Counted from the first letter of the stretch, positions 55,069 through 63,641 are shown. The stretch: 64,000 nucleotides of DNA from Rhizobium rhizoryzae (GCF_011046895.1 NZ_CP049250.1:2454501-2518500); one strand, 5' to 3'. Notes: generated from the sequence alone by a model not told the origin. Numbers and translations: made by a program.

Positions 55069-55079
55069 TTGATATATCA
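55069..55079. promoter_or_regulatory. Probable GntR operator, copy 2
   Basis: TTGATATATCA, containing the perfect palindrome TGATATATCA, 37 bp from copy 1. Both are in the same orientation, as expected for FCD-GntR autoregulation. Confidence 0.5.
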
Positions 55080-55164
55080 GTAACCAATCGTGCCATTCGT
55101 GGTGACGTGCAAGATTGGGTCCATCGTTGCTGCACGTGTCGCGTGAAATTTGCCAAAGATCATG

Positions 55165-55278
55165 CCGATCACCGCCGAAAAAGCGGAAACCGATTTCGCG
55201 GGCGCGTCCTGTGAGGGACACCAGCATGATGTTCATGATGCCAATGCCGTCGAACAGCAGGCTCACCGCAGTACCAAG
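55165..55278 (-). pseudogene. Relic of a MacB/FtsX-type ABC permease
   Basis: On the minus strand about 38 codons read [20 protein letters not shown] followed by SLTGRAREIGFRFFGG. This matches the C-terminal transmembrane and cytoplasmic loop region of MacB-like permeases ([20 protein letters not shown] type). No start, no remaining helices and no partner genes are present, so it is a decayed fragment. What lies beside it gives no hint when the gene was lost. Confidence 0.6.
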
Positions 55279-55427
55279 TTTCGGATGACATGAGTCGTCG
55301 GTCTTGCATAGTTAAAAATCCGTAAGGATAGCCGTTAGTGATGTTTCGAATTGAACATTGTTGAATGAAATTTGGTGAGCTAATGCTGATGGCGCCTCGA
55401 TGACGAGGTGATTTAGGGGATAATTCG

Positions 55428-55760
55428 ATGAAATTGCGACACGTTGTTGCGTTTTCTGCCGCATTTGCGGCTCTGACGTCTTCCGCAAAAGCGGAAGATC
55501 TGGTGTTTATGCTAACGAACAACACACGTTCTACGCTTGAACGCTTTTATACTTCACCTGTTGGTGTCAACGACTGGGAAGAAGACGTGTTCGGCAACGA
55601 CGTTCTTCAGCCCGGTGAAAGCATCAAGATCACCATTCGCGATGGCCGGACAGTGTGCAAGTACGACATGCGCTTCGAGTTCACTGAAGATTCTGACCTC
55701 GATACCACAGAAGATACGCAGAACCTCTGCGAGCTTGGCTCCTATACCATTCATGAATAA
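55428..55760 (+). CDS. Small secreted protein, unknown function
   Basis: 110 residues with a signal peptide (cleavage probably after SSAKA, residue 22). The mature part, starting EDLVFMLTNNTRSTLERFYT, contains TSPVGVNDWEEDVFGNDVL and a pair of cysteines (RTVCKYD and QNLCELG) likely to form a disulfide. I recall a family of such rhizobial proteins that databases sometimes mislabel as argininosuccinate lyase, but no function is known. AGGGGA precedes the ATG. It is followed by the DUF2171 gene. Confidence 0.75.
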   Translation: MKLRHVVAFSAAFAALTSSAKAEDLVFMLTNNTRSTLERFYTSPVGVNDWEEDVFGNDVLQPGESIKITIRDGRTVCKYDMRFEFTEDSDLDTTEDTQNLCELGSYTIHE

Positions 55761-55784
55761 GAGCGGCTCCCAAACGCTCTAAGG

Positions 55785-55836
55785 GGATCCTTTGCTGCAT
55801 GAATGCGTTCAATGCAGGTAGCAGCAAAGGAGATCC
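55785..55836 (+). promoter_or_regulatory. Hairpin sequestering the ribosome-binding site of the DUF2171 gene
   Basis: CCTTTGCTGC (55789-55798) pairs perfectly with GCAGCAAAGG (55821-55830). After a 2-nt bulge, GGAT (55785-55788) pairs with ATCC (55833-55836). The Shine-Dalgarno AAAGGAG (55826-55832) lies inside this stem, 8 nt before the ATG. The loop can form a further CTGCAT/ATGCAG helix. This layout is typical of RNA thermometers and other translational switches. Confidence 0.6.
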
Positions 55837-55840
55837 AGCA

Positions 55841-56101
55841 ATGATCGAACCAAGCCGTATCCGTGAGCATGCAGAAGTGATTGGAGCCGACGGAGTGCAT
55901 GTCGGCACAGTTGATCGCGTTGAAGGTGGCCGAATCAAACTTACGAAACGTGATAGCGGCGAAGGCCGCCACGAAGGGCATCACCATTTTATTGCACTTG
56001 ATTTGGTGGCTGATGTCGAGGGTGATCGCGTGCGTCTCTCAGCAAATGGCGCGGAGGCAGTCAGCTTCGAAGAAGAGCCTGATGGCAAAGGCATTCATTG
56101 A
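55841..56101 (+). CDS. DUF2171 protein
   Basis: 86 residues. IREHAEVIGADGVHVGTVDR, RIKLTKRDS and HHHFIALDLVADVEGDRV show the PRC-barrel-like DUF2171 fold; the function is unknown. The start is the ATG at 55841. Its Shine-Dalgarno lies inside a strong hairpin (55785-55836), so expression is probably controlled at translation. An in-frame ATG at 55799 lies in the hairpin loop and has no ribosome-binding site. Confidence 0.85.
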   Translation: MIEPSRIREHAEVIGADGVHVGTVDRVEGGRIKLTKRDSGEGRHEGHHHFIALDLVADVEGDRVRLSANGAEAVSFEEEPDGKGIH

Positions 56102-56131
56102 GAAAGATTGTTGTCCACAATCCAATTTTTT

Positions 56132-56158
56132 GCCCTTTGCGGGTTGACCGCAGAGGGC
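56132..56158 (+). terminator. Possible terminator after the DUF2171 gene
   Basis: 11-bp stem GCCCTTTGCGG / CCGCAGAGGGC (one G-U pair) with loop GTTGA, without a T run. It overlaps the -35 box of the tRNA-Lys promoter. Confidence 0.35.
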
Positions 56159-56172
56159 CATCTGCATATGTT
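56144..56172 (+). promoter_or_regulatory. Predicted promoter of tRNA-Lys
   Basis: TTGACC (56144-56149), 17 bp, TATGTT (56167-56172), ending 35 bp before the mature tRNA 5' end. Close to the sigma-70 consensus. Confidence 0.55.
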
Positions 56173-56207
56173 CCGCCCACTTTCAAGGCGCCAAGCGCTG
56201 TTGGTGA

Positions 56208-56283
56208 GAGAGCATAGCTCAGCCGGTAGAGCAACTGACTTTTAATCAGTAGGTCCAGGGTTCGAATCCCTGTGCTCTCACCA
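56208..56283 (+). tRNA. tRNA-Lys (anticodon TTT)
   Basis: 76 nt with the CCA encoded. The acceptor stem GAGAGCA pairs with TGCTCTC. The D arm begins TAGCTCAG, the anticodon loop is CTTTTAA with TTT at 56241-56243, and the T arm has GGTTCGAATCC. All stems close. Confidence 0.97.
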
Positions 56284-56341
56284 CTTTCTCCAAGACTTCC
56301 TGCAACATATCGATGGTGTGTTTCGCTGATGTCTCGAGATT

Positions 56342-56584
56342 TCAGAATGATCGGGAATATTTAAAGCGTGTTACCAGTCTAACGGTGTGATCCGCTTTGA
56401 CCTCATAAAGCTCCTGATATCGGTCACCAAACTCATCCCGGACATCATAGCTAAACGAACTTCCAACGGGCGCGTTCACGATGGGTGACCGTCCCCCATA
56501 GGTGAGGCTGGCCGGAAATGGCTTTATCGAATCGGTCGTCGTCGAGCATCCGGCTAGAGCCAGGAGGAAGATCAGGTATTTCAT
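56342..56584 (-). CDS. Small lipoprotein, unknown function
   Basis: 80 residues starting MKYLIFLLALAGCSTTT. The lipobox ALAGC makes it a lipoprotein of about 67 mature residues. The remainder, with GSSFSYDVRDEFGDRYQELY, is not a family I recognise. AAGGAA precedes the ATG at 56582-56584. It lies just downstream of tRNA-Lys on the opposite strand. Confidence 0.6.
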   Translation of the reverse strand: MKYLIFLLALAGCSTTTDSIKPFPASLTYGGRSPIVNAPVGSSFSYDVRDEFGDRYQELYEVKADHTVRLVTRFKYSRSF

Positions 56585-56843
56585 CTCAGGCATTCCTTCC
56601 ATGAACGCGCCGCATCCAAGCGTCATTCATCCAACATTCAGATTTGGCGATATTCTGCCACATTACCCCTCCAAGGTCTTACGCATCTTGCTCGCTCGCG
56701 CAGCATACAGTCAGTTGAGCGCAACTCGGAAAAAATGGGTTTGAAATGATACGCTTCAAGGGTGTCCATCCCGCTCGGCAGGAACAACTTCAAGCGCTGG
56801 ATGCCGGCGAATATCCAGTTCAGTTCACCAAAATGGCGGCATA

Positions 56844-57524
56844 ATGCCGTTCATTCATCCTATCGCTTGCTGTCGGCCCATGATCCTGCTCGGGTTCATT
56901 GCGATTCCTCTTGTGAGCCTGCACCCAACCGTAGGCGTGGCTGAGGACAGTGGGCTGATATGGAAACCGTCGAAGCTTTCCAACACATCCTACGAAGCGA
57001 GCATTGGACTCGCTGCTCCCGATTGGACCTATGTTAGCGGCGGAGTACAGATTGGTCTTGAGAGCGAAACGCCCGGCGGACGGGTTCGTGCGCCTGTCGC
57101 GTTCTGGGCGCGGATCGTGGACCAGTCATCCAACCTTGCGGCAATCAGAGCCGCCCGTGAGGTCAACTTCGGCTATGCGACCGAGACTGGCGTGGCAGAC
57201 GTAGCGATGTCCCAACAGGTGAAGCAGATCCTGACCGACAGTCTCGATATCGAGGTCAGACGACACCTTACGCTTCAATATGACCGAAACGGCAATCAGG
57301 TTGATTTTTCGGATCTGGAGCAATCACTTAAGTTAACCCATGTTCCTAGCGGCGCAGCTTTCGGCCTGCAGGTATCGGCGGAGCCAGGCCTGAGAACGCT
57401 GAGACCAGCCGTCACCCTCGAAAAACGGTTTTCATCGCATTTGAAAGTCGTTGGTACGCTTTCCAATATAACGAGCACACAGCCGAATGCTGCGGTCCGG
57501 GGACGCTATTCGATCCGCTGGTAG
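56844..57524 (+). CDS. Secreted protein with beta-rich repeats, unknown function
   Basis: 226 residues with an N-terminal signal-like hydrophobic segment (MILLGFIAIPLVSLHPTVGVAED, about 13-35). The remaining part has alternating hydrophobic strands (GGVQIGLESET, VNFGYATETGV, LKVVGTLSNIT) and ends with RGRYSIRW, an aromatic terminus like outer-membrane barrels. I do not recognise the family. Neither start nor ribosome-binding site is clear; a start at the second methionine (MILLGF, 56880) is possible. Codon use is normal. The sequence has no close parallel that I know of. Confidence 0.55.
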   Translation: MPFIHPIACCRPMILLGFIAIPLVSLHPTVGVAEDSGLIWKPSKLSNTSYEASIGLAAPDWTYVSGGVQIGLESETPGGRVRAPVAFWARIVDQSSNLAAIRAAREVNFGYATETGVADVAMSQQVKQILTDSLDIEVRRHLTLQYDRNGNQVDFSDLEQSLKLTHVPSGAAFGLQVSAEPGLRTLRPAVTLEKRFSSHLKVVGTLSNITSTQPNAAVRGRYSIRW

Positions 57525-57837
57525 GGTCACATCCCGGATTGGATGCGCTACCCCTGTGCTGATTGCGTACACTGGCTGCGGCTTTGAATGCTGTGTCCGC
57601 GCTCGGCCCGAAGCTGGCCACAAGCACTCTAGCGCCTCATTCGGTGGAGCTTTCCAGAACGAAAATGGCCGCGCCCTGGTTCAGGTGCGCGGCCTTATGT
57701 CTTTCGACTTGATAAAGAGGCATTTTCGATGCCTCCGTTGCCCTTGGGGACATTTCAAGCGAGATCTGGATCGCTCAAAATGCTACCAGTTCCCGTCACT
57801 CGATGCAAAACCACTCACGCGGTTCTGCTGGAGTGCG
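57525..57837. other. Intergenic region between secreted protein and aapP
   Basis: 313 bp. The only clear structure is a hairpin at 57667-57694. An open frame running through here and into aapP on the plus strand looks like chance and has no ribosome-binding site. Confidence 0.45.
57660..57694 (-). terminator. Probable terminator of the aap operon (minus strand)
   Basis: Perfect 8-bp stem GGCCGCGC / GCGCGGCC around a 12-nt loop at 57667-57694. On the minus strand it is followed by ATTTTCGTTC. It lies 144 bp beyond the aapP stop. Confidence 0.6.
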
Positions 57838-58617
57838 TTAGTGAAGGATCTGGCTCAGGAAGAGTTTGGTCCGTTCGTGCTGCGGATTATCGAAGAACTC
57901 TGCCGGTGAGTTCTGCTCGACAATCTGACCTTGGTCCATGAAGATAACCCGGTTTGCCACCTGGCGGGCGAAGCCCATTTCGTGGGTGACGCAGAGCATG
58001 GTCATGCCCTCTTCAGCGAGGCTGACCATGGTGTCCAGGACTTCCTTGACCATTTCCGGGTCAAGCGCCGATGTCGGCTCGTCGAACAGCATGATCTTTG
58101 GCTTCATGCAGAGCGAACGAGCAATAGCAACGCGCTGCTGCTGGCCGCCGGAAAGCTGTCCGGGATATTTATGAGCCTGCTCCGGAATCTTGACGCGCTT
58201 GAGGTAGTGCATCGCAATTTCTTCCGCGTCCTTCTTGGGCATCTTGCGGACCCAGATTGGGGCAAGCGTGCAATTCTCGAGAATTGTCAGATGCGGGAAG
58301 AGGTTGAAATGCTGGAAGACCATTCCAACTTCGCGGCGAACCTCATCAATCTTCTTGAGATCATTCGTCAATTCGATGCCGTCAACGACGATCTGGCCAG
58401 ATTGATGCTCTTCCAGTCGATTGATGCAGCGGATCATCGTGGACTTACCGGAACCGGACGGGCCTGCGATGACGATACGTTCGCCACGCATGACCTTCAG
58501 GTTTACATCCCGGAGGACGTGGAAGTCTCCGTACCACTTGTTCATATTGCTGATCTGAATTGCGACGTCGGTGTCGGAGACCGCCATGGTCGCGTTCTTG
58601 GTGTTCTGTGCGGACAT
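57838..58617 (-). CDS. aapP: General L-amino acid ABC transporter, ATP-binding protein AapP
   Basis: 259 residues. Walker [10 protein letters not shown], signature [10 protein letters not shown], Walker [16 protein letters not shown]. The [18 protein letters not shown] start is typical of polar-amino-acid importers. AGGAGA precedes the ATG. Last gene of aapJQMP, the broad-range amino acid importer known in Rhizobium leguminosarum, which also supports exchange of amino acids in nodules. Confidence 0.95.
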   Translation of the reverse strand: MSAQNTKNATMAVSDTDVAIQISNMNKWYGDFHVLRDVNLKVMRGERIVIAGPSGSGKSTMIRCINRLEEHQSGQIVVDGIELTNDLKKIDEVRREVGMVFQHFNLFPHLTILENCTLAPIWVRKMPKKDAEEIAMHYLKRVKIPEQAHKYPGQLSGGQQQRVAIARSLCMKPKIMLFDEPTSALDPEMVKEVLDTMVSLAEEGMTMLCVTHEMGFARQVANRVIFMDQGQIVEQNSPAEFFDNPQHERTKLFLSQILH

Positions 58618-58629
58618 GAAATTCTCCTA

Positions 58630-59784
58630 TTAACGCTTGTGACCGGTATCGAGATGACGCTCCATGAAGAGCGAGTAACGTGACATCCCGAAGCAGAAAA
58701 TCCAGAACACGAAGCCAGCAAACAGATAGCCGGTGACCGGGGTTACGGGCGTAGCCCAGTTCGCATCAGACTGGTTCAGGGTCACGATGCCGAGCAGATC
58801 GAACATACCGATGATCGATACCAGCGAGGTATCCTTGAAGAGACCAATGAAGGTGTTGACGATACCGGGGATGACCAGTTTCAGGGCCTGAGGCAGGATG
58901 ACAAGGCGTGTCTTCTGCCAGTAACTCAGGCCAAGCGAGTCGGCACCTTCATATTGTCCGCGTGGCATAGCCTGCAGACCACCGCGTACCACTTCCGCCA
59001 TGTAGGCTGATGCGAAGATTGAAACACCGATCAAGGCGCGGAGCAGTTTGTCGAACGTCCAGCCATCCGGCAGGAACAATGGCAGCATGACGCTGGCAAA
59101 GAACAGAACCGTGATCAACGGTATGCCACGAACGACCTCGATGAACAGGATGCAAAGCATCTTGATGGCCGGGAGGTTCGACCGTCTTCCCAGAGCCAGG
59201 AGAATACCGAAGGGCAGGGACACCGTGATCCCGAAGAAGGACAGGACCAGGGTGACCATGAGGCCGCCCCACAGCTGCGTTTCGACATAAGGCAGACCAA
59301 ACCCGCCAGTCAGCAGGAAGAACGATACCGTTGGCAGAACGATGAACAGCGCCAACGCATTCCAACCCTTGAACGGTGCCTTGGGGATGAGCATCGGAAT
59401 GAGGAGGAGCGTGAAGGCAACCATGACGGTGATTGGACGCCAGCGTTCCTCAAGCGGATAGCGACCGAAGATAAACTGCTCGAACTTCGCCGAAACGAAA
59501 GCCCAGCAGGCACCATATTGACCATCTGGCAGGGCACCGCCCTGCGACACTGTCGTGCAGGCTGTGCGGTTTTCGCCAGTCCAGACCGCATCGATGAAGA
59601 CGAAGCGGAAAATGGAAGGAAGAATGTAGGCCAGCAATGCAATAGCAAGAATGGAGAAGATGATATCGCGGGGTGTCGCGAACAGATTGACCTTCAGCCA
59701 ATGGCCAATGCCTTTTGCATTCGATGGCGCTTCGCGCGCGGCGACCATTTCCTTACGAACGTAGGTAAAATCAACATTCGCCAT
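58630..59784 (-). CDS. aapM: General L-amino acid ABC transporter, permease AapM
   Basis: 384 residues with about eight hydrophobic helices; the C-terminal half carries the conserved permease loop [20 protein letters not shown] and the EAA-type sequence. AapM pairs with AapQ to form the membrane channel. The long N-terminal extension before the core permease domain is usual for AapM/AapQ. It begins 1 bp after aapQ. Confidence 0.94.
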   Translation of the reverse strand: MANVDFTYVRKEMVAAREAPSNAKGIGHWLKVNLFATPRDIIFSILAIALLAYILPSIFRFVFIDAVWTGENRTACTTVSQGGALPDGQYGACWAFVSAKFEQFIFGRYPLEERWRPITVMVAFTLLLIPMLIPKAPFKGWNALALFIVLPTVSFFLLTGGFGLPYVETQLWGGLMVTLVLSFFGITVSLPFGILLALGRRSNLPAIKMLCILFIEVVRGIPLITVLFFASVMLPLFLPDGWTFDKLLRALIGVSIFASAYMAEVVRGGLQAMPRGQYEGADSLGLSYWQKTRLVILPQALKLVIPGIVNTFIGLFKDTSLVSIIGMFDLLGIVTLNQSDANWATPVTPVTGYLFAGFVFWIFCFGMSRYSLFMERHLDTGHKR

Positions 59785-59785
59785 C

Positions 59786-60979
59786 TTATCTCTCCACCAA
59801 TGCCATCTTGGCGTTGAACCAGTTCATGAACAGCGCTGTCGTCAGCGAGAGTGACAGATAGATAACCAGCCAGATCGCGACGATTTCAACCGCCTGTCCT
59901 GTCTGGTTCAGCATGGTCCCGCCAACCGCAACGATGTCAGCGAAGCCAACCGCGACGGCCAAAGACGAGTTTTTCGTAAGATTCAGGAACTGGCTTGTGA
60001 GCGGCGGAATGATGATCCGCATCGCCTGGGGAACAACGACAAGGCGGGTAATGATGTTGGCACGCAGACCAAGGGCATTGGCAGCCTCCGTCTGACCCTT
60101 CGGTACCGCCTTGATGCCGCCGCGAACGATTTCCGCGATGAATGAGGCTGTATAGAAGGACAAAGCCAGGTAGAGCGAGATGAATTCAGGTCCGATACTG
60201 GTTCCGCCAGACAGATTGAAGCGACCAGCAACGGGGTAGTCGAAAGTCAGCGGCGCGCCAAGAGCCAGGAAAGCAACAGTCGGCAGCAGGATGATCAGGC
60301 CAAGAGAGGTCCATCCCGACCGGAACTGCTGACCGGTCCTTGCCTGTCGCGCACGTGCCCATTTGACAATGACGATGGAAGCGACGATCGCAACGCCGAG
60401 GGCCGCAACAATCATCCATGAGCCTTCGCCCCAGATTGCCTTCGGGAAGAACAGGCCACGATTGTTGAGGAAGCCGCCGAGTGGCAGCGCAACGGAATCA
60501 CGCGCCTGCGGAAGGATTGCGATAACCCCCTTGTACCAGAAGAAAATGACCAGAAGGGGTGGAATATTGCGGAAGATCTCAACGTAGGCCTGAGCCAGCT
60601 TCGCCAAAAGCCAGTTGTGGGACAAACGTGCGATACCAACCAGGAAGCCGAGAATGGTTGCGGTGATGATACCGAAGAACGCGACTTGCAGCGTATTCAG
60701 CAAACCGACGAGGAGCGCACGACCATATGTCGAGTCGCTGTTATATTCGATAGCCTGTTGACCAATGTCGAAACCTGCCCGCCCCTGCAGGAAGCCGAAA
60801 CCAGATGCAATGTTGGCTTTCTCGAGATTGTGGATCGTGTTCTGGGTGATGATCCAAACGAACAGGGCAACAGATGCCACTGTTACGACCTGGTAAAATA
60901 TTCCGCGCGCTTGCGGGTCATAAATCAGCGAAGAAAAACTCTTTCGAGGTTTCCCTGAGCTGAGCGCGTCGCCTGCCAT
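59786..60979 (-). CDS. aapQ: General L-amino acid ABC transporter, permease AapQ
   Basis: 397 residues with about eight hydrophobic helices. The conserved loop is [22 protein letters not shown] near residue 290. It pairs with AapM. Between aapJ and aapQ lies a 12-bp perfect hairpin. Confidence 0.94.
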   Translation of the reverse strand: MAGDALSSGKPRKSFSSLIYDPQARGIFYQVVTVASVALFVWIITQNTIHNLEKANIASGFGFLQGRAGFDIGQQAIEYNSDSTYGRALLVGLLNTLQVAFFGIITATILGFLVGIARLSHNWLLAKLAQAYVEIFRNIPPLLVIFFWYKGVIAILPQARDSVALPLGGFLNNRGLFFPKAIWGEGSWMIVAALGVAIVASIVIVKWARARQARTGQQFRSGWTSLGLIILLPTVAFLALGAPLTFDYPVAGRFNLSGGTSIGPEFISLYLALSFYTASFIAEIVRGGIKAVPKGQTEAANALGLRANIITRLVVVPQAMRIIIPPLTSQFLNLTKNSSLAVAVGFADIVAVGGTMLNQTGQAVEIVAIWLVIYLSLSLTTALFMNWFNAKMALVER

Positions 60980-61039
60980 GGGTATTTTCCCTCTTACATG
61001 CTCTTTTGAGCTTTTTGCCCTTTACGGGAATTGTTTAAG

Positions 61040-61067
61040 CCGAAGGCGGAGATTGCTCCGCCTTCGG
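61040..61067 (-). other. Hairpin between aapJ and aapQ
   Basis: Perfect 12-bp stem CCGAAGGCGGAG / CTCCGCCTTCGG with a 4-nt loop, 23 bp after the aapJ stop. No T run follows on the minus strand, so most transcription probably continues; such hairpins raise the level of the upstream binding-protein message in many transporter operons. Confidence 0.7.
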
Positions 61068-61090
61068 TATTGGTCAAATCTGTCGCTCGA

Positions 61091-62113
61091 TTAGCGGATC
61101 GGCGGGCCGTACTGCAGGCCGCCCTTGGTCCACAGTGCGTTGATGCCACGCTTGATTTTCAGCGGGCTGCTCGGGCCGACGTTGCGCTCGAACACTTCGC
61201 CGTAGTTACCAACCTGCTTGATGATGTTGTATGCCCAATCATTCGTCAAACCGAGGTCTGTACCGATCTTCGTGCCTTCTTCGGCACCGAGCATGCGCTT
61301 GACGTCCGGACCGCCGGACTTCTTCATCTCGTCAACGTTCTTGGAGGTGATGCCGAATTCTTCAGCATTGACCATGGCGTAGTGAACCCATGAAACAACG
61401 TCGAACCACTGGTCGTCACCCTGGCGAACGGCCGGTCCGAGCGGCTCCTTGGAGATGACTTCCGGCAGAACTTCGTTTTCGTCCGGGTTCTTAAGCTTCA
61501 GACGGATGGCGTACAGGCCGGACTGGTCGGTCGTGTAAACGTCGCAACGGCCAGAGTCGTAGGCGCTGGTGGCGTCAGCTTCTTTTTCGAAAACCACCGG
61601 GTTGTACTTCAGGTTGTTTGCCTTGAAGTAGTCGGCGAGGTTGAGTTCGGTCGTGGTACCCTGCTGTACGCAAACTGCGGCGCCGGACAGTTCGAGCGCA
61701 GACTTGACGTTCAGGCCCTTCTTAACGATGAAGCCCTGGCCGTCGTAGTAGTTGACTGTCCGGAAGTTGAAACCGAGCGACGAGTCGCGGCTGATCGTCC
61801 AGGTCGTGTTGCGCGTCAGTACATCGACTTCTCCCGACTGCAATGCAGGGAAGCGGTCCTTACTGGACAGAGCAACGATCTTGAACTTCGATGCATCACC
61901 GAACACAGCTGCAGCGATGCCGCGGCAGTAGTCGATGTCGATACCGGACCATTCGCCCTTGTCGTTCGGGTTAGAGAAGCCCGGAATACCATTGCTACCG
62001 CCGCAGGTAACGAAACCCTTAGCCTTCACATCGGCAAGCGTGGCAGCGGATGCAGCCGAGGCGAAGCCCAGGACTGCCGCGCCAATCGCGGCTGACAGGA
62101 TTGTCTTTTTCAT
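61091..62113 (-). CDS. aapJ: General L-amino acid-binding periplasmic protein AapJ
   Basis: 340 residues. Signal peptide with cleavage near ASAAT (residue 23). GEWSGIDIDYCRGIAAAVFG and CVQQGTTTELNLADYF are typical of the class 3 solute-binding proteins of polar amino acid importers. The ATG at 62111-62113 has AAGGTTGGG upstream. It is the first gene of aapJQMP; the following hairpin may set its excess over the other subunits. A hairpin in the leader (62174-62200, GGCTCG...CGAGCC) has no clear function. Confidence 0.95.
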   Translation of the reverse strand: MKKTILSAAIGAAVLGFASAASAATLADVKAKGFVTCGGSNGIPGFSNPNDKGEWSGIDIDYCRGIAAAVFGDASKFKIVALSSKDRFPALQSGEVDVLTRNTTWTISRDSSLGFNFRTVNYYDGQGFIVKKGLNVKSALELSGAAVCVQQGTTTELNLADYFKANNLKYNPVVFEKEADATSAYDSGRCDVYTTDQSGLYAIRLKLKNPDENEVLPEVISKEPLGPAVRQGDDQWFDVVSWVHYAMVNAEEFGITSKNVDEMKKSGGPDVKRMLGAEEGTKIGTDLGLTNDWAYNIIKQVGNYGEVFERNVGPSSPLKIKRGINALWTKGGLQYGPPIR

Positions 62114-62206
62114 TTTCCCAACCTTTGTCTGTTTGTTTTTTAGCATGTTTATCCCGCACCATGGCGCAGGACCGGCTCGTAAGGCCTCCCGAAGCGAGCC
62201 GCGCCT

Positions 62207-62236
62207 ATCACAGTCGGAAATCTTCGCGAGGGTCAA
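62207..62236 (-). promoter_or_regulatory. Possible aapJ promoter (minus strand)
   Basis: On the minus strand TTGACC, 18 bp, TGTGAT; a partial match to the sigma-70 pattern, about 90 bp before the aapJ start. Confidence 0.3.
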
Positions 62237-62387
62237 GTCTCACACTTTATATTAGCGCCCAAAATTCGACAAATTTCGCTGAGCTGCTGATATATTAGGC
62301 TGGTTGTGCGTTTTTGCGCAGGCGTTGCCTCTTATTCGGCCAGCATCCATCGCAATTTTGCATGACTTCAGTGAGCGTTTTCGTATG

Positions 62388-62416
62388 TTGACGCGGCACC
62401 TGTGGATAGCCACAAT
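62388..62416 (+). promoter_or_regulatory. Predicted metC promoter
   Basis: TTGACG (62388-62393), 17 bp, CACAAT (62411-62416), 34 bp before the metC ATG. Confidence 0.4.
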
Positions 62417-62450
62417 GATGAGGCTATCATATTAGAAAGCTTCAGGTTTC

Positions 62451-63641
62451 ATGAGTAGAAATAAAGCAGAATCTGACACATTGGGTACGAGTACCCGGCT
62501 CGTTCATCTCGGAAATGACCCGCACAGTTTTCACGGCTTCGTCAATCCGCCCATCGTTCGGGGATCGACTGTGCTGTTTCCCGACTGCGCAACAATGGAG
62601 AGCCGCAACCAGAAGTACACTTACGGGACCCGTGGTACCCCGACGACAGACGCTCTGTGCGAGGCACTGAACGCGTTGGAAGGGGCTGCCGGGACAGTCC
62701 TCGTTCCCTCTGGCCTCGCGGCGATCACCGTTCCTTTCCTTGCATTTCTCTCTTCGGGAGATCATGCGCTCATTGTCGATTCCGTCTATGGACCGTGCCG
62801 TTATTTCTGCGACACGATGCTGAAGCGTCTGGGCATCGAAGTGGAATATTACGATCCAGAAATCGGCGCTGGCATCGAAGCGCTTCTTCGACCCAACACG
62901 CGCCTGGTGCACACGGAGGCTCCAGCCTCGAACACATTCGAGATGCAAGACATTCGAGCGATCTCGGATGCTGCGCATCGGCATGATTGCATCGTGACGA
63001 TGGACAATACATGGGCAACGCCGCTCTATTTCCGTCCGTTGGATTTTGGGATCGACGTTTCTATCCATGCGACGACTAAGTATCCGTCTGGTCATTCCGA
63101 TATCGTCATGGGTTCCGTATCTGCCAACGCTGCTGCATGGCCTCGGCTCCTGGAGGCGCAGACCACACTCGGTATCTGCGGTGCGCCTGAGGATTCCTAT
63201 CTGATTTTGCGGGGCTTGCGTTCCATGGCGGTGAGGCTCGACCACCATCAAAACAGCGCGCTTGCGGTTGCCCATTGGCTTGAAGGCATCGATGCAGTCG
63301 AACGTGTTTTGCATCCTGGCCTCGAGAGTTTCCCGGGCCACGAGATCTGGAAGCGTGACTTCAAGGGGTCTTCCGGCGTCTTCTCATTCGTACTGAAGGC
63401 GGCCACGCCCGATCAGTTCAAGCCAAAAGCCCACGCTTTCCTGAATGCCTTGTCCCTTTTCGGTCTTGGCTATTCCTGGGGCGGCTATGAGAGCCTGGCG
63501 CTGCATGTGAATCTCAACGACCGAACAATCAGGAAAGCGCCTTCGGCCGGACCGGTGATTCGTCTTCAGATAGGCCTTGAAAACATTGAAGATCTGAAGA
63601 GGGACCTGGAAGTGGGGTTCAGAGCCGCTGCGGCGGTTTGA
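62451..63641 (+). CDS. metC: Cystathionine beta-lyase
   Basis: 396 residues, a PLP enzyme of the Cys/Met metabolism family. The PLP lysine is in HATTKYPSGHSDIVMG, and the MDNTWATPLYFRPLDFG and YTYGTRGTPTTDALCEAL segments fit MetC, which makes homocysteine in methionine synthesis. In R. leguminosarum metC is beside the aap operon, as here. No classical -35/-10 alternatives were found apart from the predicted promoter. Confidence 0.93.
   Translation: MSRNKAESDTLGTSTRLVHLGNDPHSFHGFVNPPIVRGSTVLFPDCATMESRNQKYTYGTRGTPTTDALCEALNALEGAAGTVLVPSGLAAITVPFLAFLSSGDHALIVDSVYGPCRYFCDTMLKRLGIEVEYYDPEIGAGIEALLRPNTRLVHTEAPASNTFEMQDIRAISDAAHRHDCIVTMDNTWATPLYFRPLDFGIDVSIHATTKYPSGHSDIVMGSVSANAAAWPRLLEAQTTLGICGAPEDSYLILRGLRSMAVRLDHHQNSALAVAHWLEGIDAVERVLHPGLESFPGHEIWKRDFKGSSGVFSFVLKAATPDQFKPKAHAFLNALSLFGLGYSWGGYESLALHVNLNDRTIRKAPSAGPVIRLQIGLENIEDLKRDLEVGFRAAAAV

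Larger units (their letters stand above)
55026..55427. other. 402-bp region between GntR regulator and secreted protein gene
   Basis: Holds the two operator copies and a relic of a MacB-type permease (55165-55278). The rest shows no gene or clear repeat; AGGGGA before the secreted-protein ATG is the only other visible signal. Confidence 0.5.
62114..62450. other. 337-bp divergent region between aapJ and metC
   Basis: Contains the possible aapJ and metC promoters and the aapJ leader hairpin. I searched it for a SAM-II type riboswitch, which occurs before some alphaproteobacterial met genes, and saw none. Confidence 0.45.

Noticed and set aside
56208-57837. Integrated phage or island at tRNA-Lys
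   Set aside because: No integrase, no attachment-site repeat and no phage genes within the window.
57487-57909. Open frame running from the secreted-protein gene into aapP
   Set aside because: Overlaps genes at both ends, passes through the terminator hairpin, has no ribosome-binding site and no motif.
62237-62450. SAM-II riboswitch upstream of metC
   Set aside because: The conserved pseudoknot sequence and its two stems could not be found; only a -35/-10 pair is visible.
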